From Paraburkholderia fynbosensis (lineage in GTDB: Bacteria; Pseudomonadota; Gammaproteobacteria; Burkholderiales; Burkholderiaceae): a stretch of DNA of 64,000 bases. The translations under genes were made by a program, and so were the position numbers. The stretch is taken from the NCBI RefSeq assembly GCF_902859935.1, contig NZ_CADIKI010000005.1, forward strand, positions 248,001 through 312,000. Direction: 5' to 3'. Every line of letters begins with the position of its first letter. Position 1 is the stretch's first letter. Below are positions 9,364 through 18,904 of the stretch, piece after piece. Below the pieces are notes generated by a model. It did no database searches, had not been told where the DNA came from, and saw nothing but the letters and a program-made list of their open reading frames with translations.

Positions 9364-10773
9364 ATGAGCATGTCCATGAGCCGCAATCAACGCGGCACAC
9401 TCGCCGCCGCAGGGCTGGGTTTTGTCGTCGTCCTGCTGGATGTCAGCGTCGTCAACGTTGCGCTCGACGCCCTGCGAGGCCGCTTCGCGACAGACGTGAC
9501 CGACCTGCAATGGGTCGTCAACGCATATACGTTGGCGTTCGCTTCGCTGCTTCTGACCACGGGCGTTCTTGGCGACCGCTTCGGCGCGAAGCGGGTCTTC
9601 ACCGCAGGGTTCACCGTGTTTACGGCGGCCTCGATCATGTGCGGAATGGCCGGCTCCTTGCCGCTTCTGGTGATCGCGCGTGTCGTGCAAGGTATAGGCG
9701 CCGCGCTGCTCGTCCCCAATTCGCTGGCCATGCTGCGGCAGGCCTTCCCCGACGCGGAACAACGAAGCCGCGCGGTGGGATGGTGGGGTGCCGCAGGCGG
9801 GATTGCGCTGGCCGCGGGCCCCGTGATGGGCGGCCTGCTGGTCACTCATGTCGGCTGGCGCAGCATATTTCTGCTCAATCTGTCCATCGGCATCGTCGGT
9901 GCGGCCCTCACCCTGCGCCATGCGGCCGCCGCTGAGCCGGCGCCTGGCCGAAGCATCGATCTTCCCGGTCAACTGGCTGCGATCATGGCACTAAGCGCTT
10001 TGACCGTGTGCATCACGGAAGCGGCCCACTTCGGATTCGATCATCCACTGGTCTATGGCGCGCTGCTGCTTGCCGTGATCTTCATGCTGGCTTTTGTCTG
10101 GGTCGAGTGGCGCACGACGGAACCCATGTTCCCACTGGCGCTATTTCGAACCGCCACGTTTGCCACTGCGTCGGCCGCCGGCGTCATCGTCAACTTTGCG
10201 TACTACGGTTTGATCTTCGTTTTCAGCCTCTTCTTTCAGATCGAGCAGCATTTGTCCGCCCAGCAGACGGGACTCGCATTTTTACCCATGACCGTTGTGC
10301 TGATGGCGGTGAACATTCTGGCGGCGCGCCTGCTCAACCGGGTCGGCGCAAAGAAACTGATGATCGCCGGCATGGTGATCGCCGCGTCGGGTTACCTGCT
10401 TCTCCTGCCAGTCAGTCTGAATGGCTCGTACCGGCTGCTGATCGTGCCAATGCTCATTGCTGCAAGCGGTATTGCACTCATGGTGCCGACCATGACAAAC
10501 CTCACGTTGTCTTCCGTGGAGGCGTCCCGGTCCGGCATCGCATCGGGCATGTTGAACGCCGCGAGGCAGGTAGGCGGCATGCTCGGGGTGGCGGTCTTCG
10601 GGTTTTTCGTGCGCGATTCCCGCCCTGATGCGTTCATGCAGGGTATGCATCTTTCCTTGATGACCGCCGCGGCGCTGCTGCTGCTGTCTGGCAGTGTGAT
10701 GTGTCTGTACGGAATTCGATTGCCGCGCGCCGTACGCGTCGAGACCGCGTGCGACGCCCTGGCCTCGGATTGA
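9364..10773 (+). CDS. MFS drug exporter, DHA2 (EmrB/QacA) family
   Basis: 469-residue inner-membrane proton antiporter with 14 predicted spans. The N-terminal span carries LDVSVVNVAL (motif D1 of the DHA2 family), then GDRFGAKRVF (motif A) and RVVQGIGAALLVPNSLAML (motif B/C). Three Met codons (9364, 9370, 9376) can serve as start; none has a strong ribosome binding site. Regulated in all likelihood by the divergent LysR. Substrate cannot be told from sequence. The 215 bp after it, up to the convergent liv gene, hold nothing recognisable. Confidence 0.85.
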   Translation: MSMSMSRNQRGTLAAAGLGFVVVLLDVSVVNVALDALRGRFATDVTDLQWVVNAYTLAFASLLLTTGVLGDRFGAKRVFTAGFTVFTAASIMCGMAGSLPLLVIARVVQGIGAALLVPNSLAMLRQAFPDAEQRSRAVGWWGAAGGIALAAGPVMGGLLVTHVGWRSIFLLNLSIGIVGAALTLRHAAAAEPAPGRSIDLPGQLAAIMALSALTVCITEAAHFGFDHPLVYGALLLAVIFMLAFVWVEWRTTEPMFPLALFRTATFATASAAGVIVNFAYYGLIFVFSLFFQIEQHLSAQQTGLAFLPMTVVLMAVNILAARLLNRVGAKKLMIAGMVIAASGYLLLLPVSLNGSYRLLIVPMLIAASGIALMVPTMTNLTLSSVEASRSGIASGMLNAARQVGGMLGVAVFGFFVRDSRPDAFMQGMHLSLMTAAALLLLSGSVMCLYGIRLPRAVRVETACDALASD

Positions 10774-10988
10774 TAAGACAGCGCAACGTTCGCCGACAAC
10801 GTCATTTGCAATGCAGGATTCGCGACAACGTCAACGACGCCGAAGCACCGGTGGCACGAGACGGCTCCGGGGTCACGAAACTCACCGACCTCGAGCGGCG
10901 TGGGAGCGCGGCGACATCGACGCGACTCGGTGCCATGACGCGGGAAGGCCTGGCAGCGGGCGCAATGACACCGCGCGTCCGTTTTCGA

Positions 10989-13529
10989 TCACGCCGTCCT
11001 GACCTCCGGAGCAGATGCCGCGTCGTCATGCATGACACCGAGCAGCCGCGCCTGCGTGAACTCGTCACGCTCCAGCGCTTCGGCGGTGTTCTGATACGCC
11101 ACGCGTCCGTTGACGAGCACATACACGCGGTCCGCGATCGGCAGCACCATATCCGCCTGATGCTCGACGATGATCACACTCGCGCGCTCGCGCAAGCGCA
11201 CCACCGCATCGAGCACTTCCTGCACGACGGCCGGCGCGAGGCCTTCGAACGGTTCGTCGAGCAGGATCGCCTTTGCCGGCGCCATCAATGCGCGGGCAAT
11301 CGCCACCATCTGCCGCTCGCCGCCCGAGAGATTCTCGGCGCGCGTGTCCTTGCGGTTAGCCAGACGCGGGAAGAGCGCATAGATTTCTTCGACGCTCGCG
11401 CCGCCTTTGCGCGCCGCGAGGCGCAGGTTTTCATAAACCGTCAGGTTTGGGAAAAGCCGCCGGCCCTCCGGCACCATCGCGAGACCGAGCCGGTTGATCA
11501 CATGGCTCGGCTCGTGGGTGATGTCGCGTCCGTCGAACGTGATCGTGCCGGCATTGATCTGCACGACCCCGGTGGCCGCGCGCAGCGTAGTGGTCTTGCC
11601 CACGCCGTTACGGCCGAGAATCGCCACCACCTCGCCTTCATTGAGCGTGAGGTCGAGACCGTCGAGAATCGTGTTGCCGCCGTAACCGGCCTTCAGATTC
11701 CTGATGCTCAGCAGCGGCTTCGTCGCCGCTGCGCGTGCGACGCGCGTGTTCACGCGCTCGGCGATCGGCAGCGTCAGCTTCGAGCGGCCCATGTACGCTT
11801 CGATGACTTCCGGATGCGCCGCCACGTCCGCGGGCGCACCATCGGCAATCAGATGTCCGCGGTGCAAAACGCTGATGCGATCGGAAATGGCGAGCACGCG
11901 ATCGATATCATGTTCGATCAGCACTACCGCATGATGATTCGCGAGTTCGCGCACGATCTTCGCAACGATCTCGCGATCCGCTTCGGCCAGCCCCGCGAGC
12001 GGTTCGTCCAGCAACAGGATCTTCGCCTGAGTCGCCAGCGAAATGGCGATTTCAAGCAGACGCTGCTCGCCGTGCGACAGGTTCTCGCACGCCGCAGCAG
12101 CCTTGTCGGCAAGGCCGACCGCCGCCAGCAGCGACCACGTGCGGGCATTCTGTTGCGCGCAGCCATGCGCATCGCGCCACATGCCGAGACGGTTCCGTTC
12201 AGCCGCCTGCACGGCCACGCGTACGTTCTCGAATACCGTGAGATGAGAAAACACGCTCAGAATCTGGAACGAGCGACTCATGCCGAGACGTACGCGCTTG
12301 AACATCGCCATGCGCGTCACATCCTGACCATCAAACACTATGCGTCCTGCCGTCGGTTGCAGCACACCGGTCAGCATGTTGAAGAAAGTCGTCTTACCCG
12401 CGCCGTTCGGGCCGATAAAGCTGTGCAACCGATACGGAAACACATCGAGATCGATCTTGTCGGCGGTGACCAGCGAGCCGAACTGCTTCGACAAACTACG
12501 CACCGACAGGATCGGCTTGTCTGGATCGGCATCGATACGTGCGCTTTTATATGGCTCGATGACAGCAGGGCGTGCCGGAATCGTGTCACGCACGAGCGTC
12601 CAGCGCGGTCTCTTCAGTACGCGCTGCACCAGCCCCTGAATCCCTTCGGGCGAGAAGAATGCAAAGGCAATGATGATCGGCGCGAACAGCAGCCACCAAT
12701 GCTCCGTCAGACCACTCAGTTTGTCTTCGAGCAGAATGAAGGCAATCGCGCCCCACAGGGGCCCGAGGAACTGATGCACGCCGCCGAGCACGGTCATCAG
12801 CAGACTGTCGCCCGCGTGTTCCCAGCTCAGGTTGTTCGCGTACGCGCCTTGCAGCATCAGACAGAGCAAGCCGCCCGCATAACCGATGATCGCCGCGGAC
12901 ACCACGAAAGAAAACAGCTTCAGGCGATACGTGTCATAGCCGAGGCTCGACGCGCGCTGTTCGTTGTCGCGCAGTGCCTGCAACGCGCGGCCGAACGGCG
13001 AGTGCACGAGGCGCCACAAGATCCACGCGGCCGCCACCACCGTCACGCAGGCAAACACGTGGAACGCCGCAAAGGTCGCGAACATCGGACGCGGCACATC
13101 CTGCAGGCCGTTCTCGCCGCCGGTCACGTCGGTCCATTTGAAGGCGATCTCAAAGGCAATCTGCGAGCACGCCAGCGTCAGCAGCGAGAAGTAAAGTCCG
13201 CGCCGCTTCAGCACCACCGCGCCGATCAGCAGCGCCATCCCCGCCGAAAGCGCGACGCTCAACGCGAGAGCGAGCGCCTCGTTATGCACGTAGCGCTGCA
13301 GCGACACGGCGACCAGATACGTCGACGTCCCGAAGAACACCGACGCGCCGAACGGCACGAGCCCGGTATAGGCGACGAGCAGATTCACGCCCATGCCGTA
13401 CAGCGCATAGATCGCCACCTGCGTCGCACGTTCGAGCGGCGTGCCGGTCAGCGCGAGCAACGCCGAAACGACAACGAGGCAGACGGCGAGCAGCGCGACC
13501 GGATGCCGTGAGACGAGTTTCAGATTCAT
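10989..13529 (-). CDS. Branched-chain-amino-acid-type ABC importer: LivM-LivG-LivF fusion
   Basis: 846-residue single chain carrying three normally separate subunits. Residues 1-300 are a LivM permease (membrane spans, GLVPFGASVFFG, EGIQG near 295). Residues 338-582 are a LivG ATPase (Walker A GPNGAGKTT 373-381, signature LSHGE 484, Walker B ILLLDEP 504-510). Residues 606-846 are a LivF ATPase (Walker A GRNGVGKTT 639-647, signature LSGGE 734, Walker B 754-760). The frame is open and intact throughout. The ATG at 13529 overlaps the livH stop (ATGA) and has GGGAG upstream. With LivH and the binding protein it forms a complete importer, probably for an aromatic or alicyclic acid rather than an amino acid. 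Confidence 0.9.
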   Translation of the reverse strand: MNLKLVSRHPVALLAVCLVVVSALLALTGTPLERATQVAIYALYGMGVNLLVAYTGLVPFGASVFFGTSTYLVAVSLQRYVHNEALALALSVALSAGMALLIGAVVLKRRGLYFSLLTLACSQIAFEIAFKWTDVTGGENGLQDVPRPMFATFAAFHVFACVTVVAAAWILWRLVHSPFGRALQALRDNEQRASSLGYDTYRLKLFSFVVSAAIIGYAGGLLCLMLQGAYANNLSWEHAGDSLLMTVLGGVHQFLGPLWGAIAFILLEDKLSGLTEHWWLLFAPIIIAFAFFSPEGIQGLVQRVLKRPRWTLVRDTIPARPAVIEPYKSARIDADPDKPILSVRSLSKQFGSLVTADKIDLDVFPYRLHSFIGPNGAGKTTFFNMLTGVLQPTAGRIVFDGQDVTRMAMFKRVRLGMSRSFQILSVFSHLTVFENVRVAVQAAERNRLGMWRDAHGCAQQNARTWSLLAAVGLADKAAAACENLSHGEQRLLEIAISLATQAKILLLDEPLAGLAEADREIVAKIVRELANHHAVVLIEHDIDRVLAISDRISVLHRGHLIADGAPADVAAHPEVIEAYMGRSKLTLPIAERVNTRVARAAATKPLLSIRNLKAGYGGNTILDGLDLTLNEGEVVAILGRNGVGKTTTLRAATGVVQINAGTITFDGRDITHEPSHVINRLGLAMVPEGRRLFPNLTVYENLRLAARKGGASVEEIYALFPRLANRKDTRAENLSGGERQMVAIARALMAPAKAILLDEPFEGLAPAVVQEVLDAVVRLRERASVIIVEHQADMVLPIADRVYVLVNGRVAYQNTAEALERDEFTQARLLGVMHDDAASAPEVRTA

Positions 13530-14395
13530 TCGAAGCGCTCCCAACGTTCACCGAACAGCCCACGCGGACGCACGAGCAGCACGAGGGCCATCAGCACGTA
13601 CATCGCGACGGCCGAAGCCTCGGGGAAGAACTGCACCGCCAGCGCGGTGACGACACCCACCAGCAGACCCGCGACCACGGCGCCCGCGAACGAGCCGAGC
13701 CCGCCGATCGTGACGATCACGAAGGCCGGCATCACGGCGGCCGTCGCCATGCTCGGCGTGACAGTCAGCAGCGGCGCGGCGAGCAGACCCGCCACACCGG
13801 CCAGCAACGCGCCGAGTCCGAATGCGCCGGTCAGTACGCGCGGCAGATTGATGCCGAGCAAGCCGACCATTTCCGGGTCGCGGCTGCCGGCGCGCAGGAT
13901 GCGTCCGTACGGCGTGAACTTGAGAAACCACCAGAGCGCGAGCAGGATCAAGACCGTCGTGACGAGCACGAACAGGCGGTATTTCGTGAGCAGCAACGGC
14001 CCATATACGATGAAACCCGACAGCGCCGCCGGCGGACTGAACGGCAAGCCGCCCGCGCCCCACACGAGCCGGATCAGCGCGGTCAACAGCAGCGACAGCG
14101 CGAACGTGACGATCAACCCCAGCAGTGGCTCCTTGCCATAGAGCCGGCGAATGAACACGACCTCGATCAGCATGCCGACCGCTGCAACCAGCACAGGGGC
14201 GAGCACGACCGCCCACCAGCCGAAATGCGTCGATAACGCGATCGCAAAGTACGCGCCGAGCGCGAACAGCGCCCCGTGCGCGAAGTTGACGATACCCAGC
14301 AGCCCGCAGATGATCGACAGCCCGATTGCGAGCAAAACGTAAAGGAATCCCTGCACCAGACCATTGGCGATCTGGGACAAGACAATTTCTGCCAT
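13526..14395 (-). CDS. ABC importer permease, LivH type
   Basis: 289-residue inner-membrane permease of the LivH family: GIVNFAHGALFALGAYFA near residues 34-51 is the family hallmark, and GLGSFAGAVVAGLLVG near 232-247 matches the conserved cytoplasmic loop. It follows the binding-protein gene by 33 bp and overlaps the LivMGF gene by 4 bp. It forms the transmembrane channel together with the LivM part of the fusion. Confidence 0.9.
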   Translation of the reverse strand: MAEIVLSQIANGLVQGFLYVLLAIGLSIICGLLGIVNFAHGALFALGAYFAIALSTHFGWWAVVLAPVLVAAVGMLIEVVFIRRLYGKEPLLGLIVTFALSLLLTALIRLVWGAGGLPFSPPAALSGFIVYGPLLLTKYRLFVLVTTVLILLALWWFLKFTPYGRILRAGSRDPEMVGLLGINLPRVLTGAFGLGALLAGVAGLLAAPLLTVTPSMATAAVMPAFVIVTIGGLGSFAGAVVAGLLVGVVTALAVQFFPEASAVAMYVLMALVLLVRPRGLFGERWERFE

Positions 14396-14428
14396 GTCCG
14401 TACTCCCGGTAGCAGCGTGCTTGAAGGA

Positions 14429-15727
14429 TCAGATCTGGCGCGGCGGCATCGTGCAGCCGACTTCCTGTCGCGAGCCGTAAAGCTTGTCGACATCGGCGGC
14501 GTTCTGCGGCACGACCGACACCTGGTCGAGCCAGTCCCATTTGTCGGTGACGTGGTCCTTCACCTTGAACACGCTCCAGCGACGCACCATCTGGTGGTCC
14601 CATGCGCGGTAGTAAGCGGGCACGGCGCCGTCGTCGAGCTTGACGGTTTCGAGGCTCGACGCGATGTCCGCGCCGCTCGTGCTCTTCGCCTGCTTGATGC
14701 CTTCGAGCAGGCCCCGCGTCGAGAACCAGCCGAGCCATGCCTTGTCGGCGGGCGGCTTGCCGTACTTCGCCGTATAGCTCTTGATGAAGGCCAGTTCCGC
14801 CGGCGTGTGACCGGGCGAGCTGAAATGCCACGGCTTACCGTAGTAACCGGTCGCGGCATCGGGACTGATCGCCCACAGGTCCGAGTCGCCGATGATCGGG
14901 CAGGCCACCGGAATCGTCCCTCTCATGCCCATCTCGGCGTACTGCTTGAGGAACGTGGACAGGTCGCCGCCGGGCAGACCGAGCACCACGACGTCCGGCT
15001 TGGTTTGCCTGATCTTGAGGATGAAGGAGCTGAAATCGGTGGTGTTCAACGGCGTGACGTCCGCGCCCGTCATCGTGCCGCCGGCCTGCTTGAGCAGTTC
15101 CGACATCGAACGCTGAATGTCCTGGCCATACGCGTAGTTCGCGACGAGGAAGTGCCAGCGCTTGCCCTTCGCGAGAAGCGACGGCGCGAGCGCGCGGCAC
15201 GTCACCGGCGTCGGCGCAAGCGTGCGGAACGTGTACGGGTTGCAACTGCTGCCGGTGAGTTCGCGGGCAGCCGCATTCGGCGAGATGTACGGCACCTTCG
15301 CGCGACTGGCGACGGAGGCCATCGCGAGCGACGTGCCGCTATTGGTGCCGCCGATCACCGCGACCACTTTGTCTTCGTCGACGAGCTTCTGCATGTTCTG
15401 CTGCGCCGATTGCGGGTTCGGCTCGTCGTACCAGATCAGATCGACACGCCGGCCGCGCACCTGATTACCGGCATCGGCCAGCGCCAGCTTCACGCCGTTC
15501 GCGATCATCTCGCCCTGCTCGGTCCACACGCCCTGCTTAGCGATCACGAGGCCGAGCTTCAGCGGCTGGTCGCCCTGCGCGCGCACGAAAGCCGGTGCGG
15601 CCATCATCGCCGCGCCGCTCGCGAGCGTCTTGCCGGCCGCGGCCAGCCAGTCGCGCCGCGTCATTGCTCCCGGCGTCTCGCTTGCGTTGCCGCGCTCTTT
15701 CTTGTCGCCACCGTGGTTCTCGCTCAT
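14429..15727 (-). CDS. Periplasmic substrate-binding protein of the Liv-type importer
   Basis: 432-residue family-1-like (LivK/peripla_BP_6) binding protein. The N-terminus has a twin-arginine signal (TRRDWLAAAGKTLASGAAMM, cleavage near FVRAQ), so it is probably exported folded. The mature part has typical blocks: LKLGLVIAKQG, IGGTNSGTSLAMASVA, YISPNAAARELTG. AGGAGG sits ahead of the ATG. First gene of the importer operon, with a regulon operator 80 bp upstream. Binding proteins of this type next to catabolic genes usually bind aromatic or cyclic carboxylates. Confidence 0.88.
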   Translation of the reverse strand: MSENHGGDKKERGNASETPGAMTRRDWLAAAGKTLASGAAMMAAPAFVRAQGDQPLKLGLVIAKQGVWTEQGEMIANGVKLALADAGNQVRGRRVDLIWYDEPNPQSAQQNMQKLVDEDKVVAVIGGTNSGTSLAMASVASRAKVPYISPNAAARELTGSSCNPYTFRTLAPTPVTCRALAPSLLAKGKRWHFLVANYAYGQDIQRSMSELLKQAGGTMTGADVTPLNTTDFSSFILKIRQTKPDVVVLGLPGGDLSTFLKQYAEMGMRGTIPVACPIIGDSDLWAISPDAATGYYGKPWHFSSPGHTPAELAFIKSYTAKYGKPPADKAWLGWFSTRGLLEGIKQAKSTSGADIASSLETVKLDDGAVPAYYRAWDHQMVRRWSVFKVKDHVTDKWDWLDQVSVVPQNAADVDKLYGSRQEVGCTMPPRQI

Positions 15728-15806
15728 CTGTCTCCTCCTGTTTGCCCATCCATGACGGCAGCGAGATCTGTCGCCGCCGATGCCGATTTTTATGAATACT
15801 AGTTTT

Positions 15807-15827
15807 ATATGGAATATGATTCAACAA
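15807..15827 (-). promoter_or_regulatory. Regulon operator A (importer operon)
   Basis: Read on the minus strand the site fits TTGT-x-GAAT-xx-TATTCCA, the pattern shared by five promoters in 15.8-28.9 kb. It lies 80 bp upstream of the binding-protein start, just past the end of the epimerase gene. Confidence 0.75.
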
Positions 15828-15888
15828 TATTCAACCCTTACAGGGTTTTCGTGAATACAGAGGTTCCGGGGAACGAGCGGCGCGGGCG

Positions 15889-16785
15889 CTACCGGCGCTC
15901 GCGGTAGAACGCCAAGGTCTGGCGCAAGCCGTCTTCCAGCGACGTGGCCGGCAAACCCGGCAGCAACCTGTCGAGCGCCGGGTCGTGCGCAAAGTCGGTG
16001 GCGATCGGCAATGACGCGCCGGCGGCGCCGAGACGCGCGCCAGGTGCGAGCGCGCACAGCCTCTCGATCACGCTATCGACCGAGACGATCTCGCCTGCCA
16101 GCGTGAACACATGCGCTCCCTGCGCCGGCGCAAAAAGCGCGGCCTCGTAGGCGGCGGCGACATCGTCGGCGAATACGAGGCCGGTCGAGCCCGTGAACGG
16201 GATCGTGTACGCGTCGCCGCGCGCCGCCGCGCGGCACGCGAGACTCGGCCCCGCGCTGGAGCCGGTCTCGCGCCCCGCGCCATACACCACGAGCGGGCGA
16301 AAGCCGATGCTCGCAATACCGCAGTCATTCCAATACGCTCGCGCCGATCCCTCGCAGGCGAGCTTGAATGCGCCGTAGTGCGTTTGCGGATGCGGCCGCG
16401 CGCCGTCGTCCGGACCGAAGACCCCCGCGCTGCTCGCATACAGCACGCTGCGCAGACCGGCCTCACGCGCGGCATCGAATACGTTCAGCGTGCCGATCAG
16501 ATTGATTTGCGCACCGCGCACCGGATCGCTCGCGCAACTCGGCGTCAACACGCCTGCGAGATGAATCACGCCGTCGCAATCTTGCAGCGCACGCCTCACG
16601 TCGCTCGCCACGGCAATGTCGCCCGTCGCCCATTCGACTTCAGCCGCCCTCTGCGGCGTGAGTTCGCCCAACAGGCGCGGGTCGCAACGCCTGTCGAACG
16701 CACGCAAGCTGACATTGCGCGCCAATAGACGCCGCATGATCCATGCGGCAAGAAAGCCGCTTCCGCCCGTCACCAGAACCCGCAT
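15889..16785 (-). CDS. NAD-dependent epimerase/dehydratase (extended SDR)
   Basis: 298-residue Rossmann protein: TGGSGFLAAWIMRRLL at the N-terminus binds NAD(P), followed by a DCDGVIHLAG block and an atypical catalytic region (YASSAGVFG, then YGAFKLACE near residue 145) that keeps Tyr-x3-Lys. The start at 16785 is preferred to the upstream ATG because GGAGGAG lies six bases ahead. It shares a 118-bp divergent promoter region with flavoprotein 1 and carries regulon operator D there. Likely an oxidoreductase or epimerase acting on a cyclic polyol-like intermediate; the exact reaction is not readable. Confidence 0.8.
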   Translation of the reverse strand: MRVLVTGGSGFLAAWIMRRLLARNVSLRAFDRRCDPRLLGELTPQRAAEVEWATGDIAVASDVRRALQDCDGVIHLAGVLTPSCASDPVRGAQINLIGTLNVFDAAREAGLRSVLYASSAGVFGPDDGARPHPQTHYGAFKLACEGSARAYWNDCGIASIGFRPLVVYGAGRETGSSAGPSLACRAAARGDAYTIPFTGSTGLVFADDVAAAYEAALFAPAQGAHVFTLAGEIVSVDSVIERLCALAPGARLGAAGASLPIATDFAHDPALDRLLPGLPATSLEDGLRQTLAFYRERR

Positions 16786-16829
16786 CGTTTGCTCCTCCAA
16801 TGTGCGTGAAAACTTTGATTTTTAAGTTT

Positions 16830-16850
16830 TTGTGGAATACTATTCCAATA
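16830..16850 (+). promoter_or_regulatory. Regulon operator D (divergent epimerase/flavoprotein 1 promoter)
   Basis: Contains the perfect 15-bp dyad TGGAATA-C-TATTCCA at 16833-16847. It sits 45 bp from the epimerase start and 54 bp from the flavoprotein start, so one bound regulator could serve both directions. Confidence 0.8.
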
Positions 16851-16903
16851 ATAAAATTTGTTCTACATATTTCCGTGCCGCGGCACAAGGAGACATCCAG
16901 GCG

Positions 16904-18673
16904 ATGAACGAAGCGAGACAAACACAGTGGGACGAGGAAACTGATCTGCTGGTGTTCGGTGCCGGAGCCGGCGGCATGACCGCCGCGCTGGTGGCTCATC
17001 ACGAAGGCATCAGGGTTCTCGTGTGCGAAAAGACGGACGCGGTCGGCGGCATCACGTCCACCTCCGGAGGCACCACGTGGGTGCCCGGCACGAGCCTGAG
17101 CGCGAGCGCCGGTGTGCCCGACAGCGTCGACGACGCGCGGCGCTTCCTCGCCTCGGTGGTCGGCGAGCGCGGCGGCGACGAAGCACGCGCGGCGTTTCTG
17201 GAAAGCGGCCCGGCGGCAATCGACGAACTGCAGCGCATCAGCGACGTGAAGTTCGTCGCGGCCACGGCTCACCCGGACTACGTGGCGGGGCCGGGCGCCG
17301 CGTTTGGCGGGCGTGCATTGGCGCCCGTCGCATTCGACGGCCGCCTGCTCGGCGACAAGTTCGTGCGCGTGAGACCGCCGCGCAAGGAGTTCATGGGGCT
17401 TGGCGGCATGATGGTCGCACGCACCGATCTGGATGCGCTGCTCGCGCCTTTCGCGTCGAAAAAAAACTTCTCGCGCACGCTGGCCGTGGTAGGCCGCTAT
17501 ATGCTCGACCGGCTGCGCTATCCACGCGGCACACAGCTCGTCATGGGCAATGCGCTGGCGGCGCGGCTCTTTTACAGCTTGCGCAAACAGAAGGTGGAAG
17601 TCCGCTTCGATACGCCGCTGGTTGAACTCGTAATCGAGCAAGGCGAAGTCACTGGCGCCGTGGTCGAACAGAAAGGTGTGGGACGCAAGCGGATTCGCGC
17701 GCGTCGCGGCGTAGTGCTGGCGACTGGCGGCATTGCCCGTCATCCGGTGTTGCGCAAGCAGTTGTTTCCCGCCGGGGCCCAACCGTTGTCGCTGTCACCG
17801 GACACGCATACCGGCGACGGCGTCGGCAGTGCGCTGAAGATCAACGCGCAGTTGAACGACGGCCACGACAGCCCCGGTCTCTGGATGCCCTGCTCGATCC
17901 TGCGCTCAGGCAACGGACCAGACGCCGTTTGGCCGCACATCATTCTCGATCGGGCGAAACCCGGGTTGATCGCGGTGAACCGGCGCGGCGAACGGTTCGT
18001 CAACGAGTCGGACTCGTATCACGACTTCGTGATGGGGATGTTGCGCGACGCGAATGGCGAAAGCGTACCTGCGCATTTGATCGTGGATGCGGCATTCATT
18101 CGCGACTATGGTCTCGGACTGCTGATGCGCGAACGGAGCCGCGCGCGCATCGCCAGTTTCGAAAAAGCGGGCTATCTGATCAAGGGCAAGACACTCGCCG
18201 AACTGGCCGCAAAGCTGGGCGTCGATGCAGCGGGCCTCGAACGCACGGTCGCCACCTACAATCGCGACGCGGCGCAAGGCGAGGACCCCGCGTTTCAGCG
18301 CGGCTCCAGTCCCGTGAACCGCTTCAACGGGGATGCCGCGCAGAAGCCCAATCCCTGCATCCGTCCGATCGGCGCCGGCCCGTACTATGCGGTGACGGTG
18401 TGGCCTGCGGATCTCGCCTGTAGCGCCGGGCTCGCGGGCAATGCCGATGGCCAGGTGCTCGATAACGACGGTCAGGTGATACCCGGCCTGTACGCATGCG
18501 GCAACGACCTTGCGTCGATCTTCCGCGGCACCTACCCCGGTCCGGGGACCACGCTGGGCCCTGCTATCGTGTTTGGCTGGCGGGTCGCCAAAAATGCGGC
18601 TCGCGCAGCGCGGGATCCGGCTGCGCCAACGCGGTTCGATTCGGACGTGCCGCATCGGCGTGCGACTGCCTGA
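16904..18673 (+). CDS. FAD-dependent dehydrogenase, 3-ketosteroid-delta1-dehydrogenase-like (copy 1)
   Basis: 589-residue flavoprotein of the fumarate reductase/KstD superfamily. FAD-binding GAGAGGMTAAL lies near residues 19-29 and GGITSTSGGTTWVPG near 48-62. The C-terminal KstD-like block GPYYAVTVWPADLACSAGL is followed by YPGPGTTLGPAIVFGW. Such enzymes desaturate a C-C bond next to a ring ketone. The ATG at 16904 is chosen over upstream starts because AAGGAG precedes it and homologues begin just before the FAD motif. It is the most divergent of three paralogues in the window. A strong terminator follows. The natural substrate is unknown; an oxo-cyclohexane(ene) carboxylate is plausible. Confidence 0.85.
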   Translation: MNEARQTQWDEETDLLVFGAGAGGMTAALVAHHEGIRVLVCEKTDAVGGITSTSGGTTWVPGTSLSASAGVPDSVDDARRFLASVVGERGGDEARAAFLESGPAAIDELQRISDVKFVAATAHPDYVAGPGAAFGGRALAPVAFDGRLLGDKFVRVRPPRKEFMGLGGMMVARTDLDALLAPFASKKNFSRTLAVVGRYMLDRLRYPRGTQLVMGNALAARLFYSLRKQKVEVRFDTPLVELVIEQGEVTGAVVEQKGVGRKRIRARRGVVLATGGIARHPVLRKQLFPAGAQPLSLSPDTHTGDGVGSALKINAQLNDGHDSPGLWMPCSILRSGNGPDAVWPHIILDRAKPGLIAVNRRGERFVNESDSYHDFVMGMLRDANGESVPAHLIVDAAFIRDYGLGLLMRERSRARIASFEKAGYLIKGKTLAELAAKLGVDAAGLERTVATYNRDAAQGEDPAFQRGSSPVNRFNGDAAQKPNPCIRPIGAGPYYAVTVWPADLACSAGLAGNADGQVLDNDGQVIPGLYACGNDLASIFRGTYPGPGTTLGPAIVFGWRVAKNAARAARDPAAPTRFDSDVPHRRATA

Positions 18674-18706
18674 AAGCCCTTCGCGAGTACCGGGAGAAAG
18701 TTGACT

Positions 18707-18736
18707 GCGGGCGCCTCGACGGCGCCCGCCTTCTTA
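18707..18736 (+). terminator. Rho-independent terminator after flavoprotein 1
   Basis: Perfect 9-bp stem GCGGGCGCC / GGCGCCCGC with a 5-base loop, followed by CTTCTTATT. It lies 34 bp after the stop codon. Confidence 0.8.
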
Positions 18737-18904
18737 TTGGTTTTCGCGCTTATCCGGCAGTCGTCTTATGCAGCAGGATGATGAGCGGCGAACGCCGCCG
18801 GAGTAAGGTCCTCTCAGCGCATCCGCGCGGACAGGTACGTGCGCGGGCACTGATTGATTCGCCATGCCTCGGCGAGCCGGACGAGCAGTCCGGCATACCC
18901 ACAA

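Noticed and set aside
10701..13511. 936-codon open frame opposite the liv genes
   Set aside because: Arg/His-rich, no family and no ribosome binding site; it mirrors the codon bias of the LivMGF gene on the other strand.
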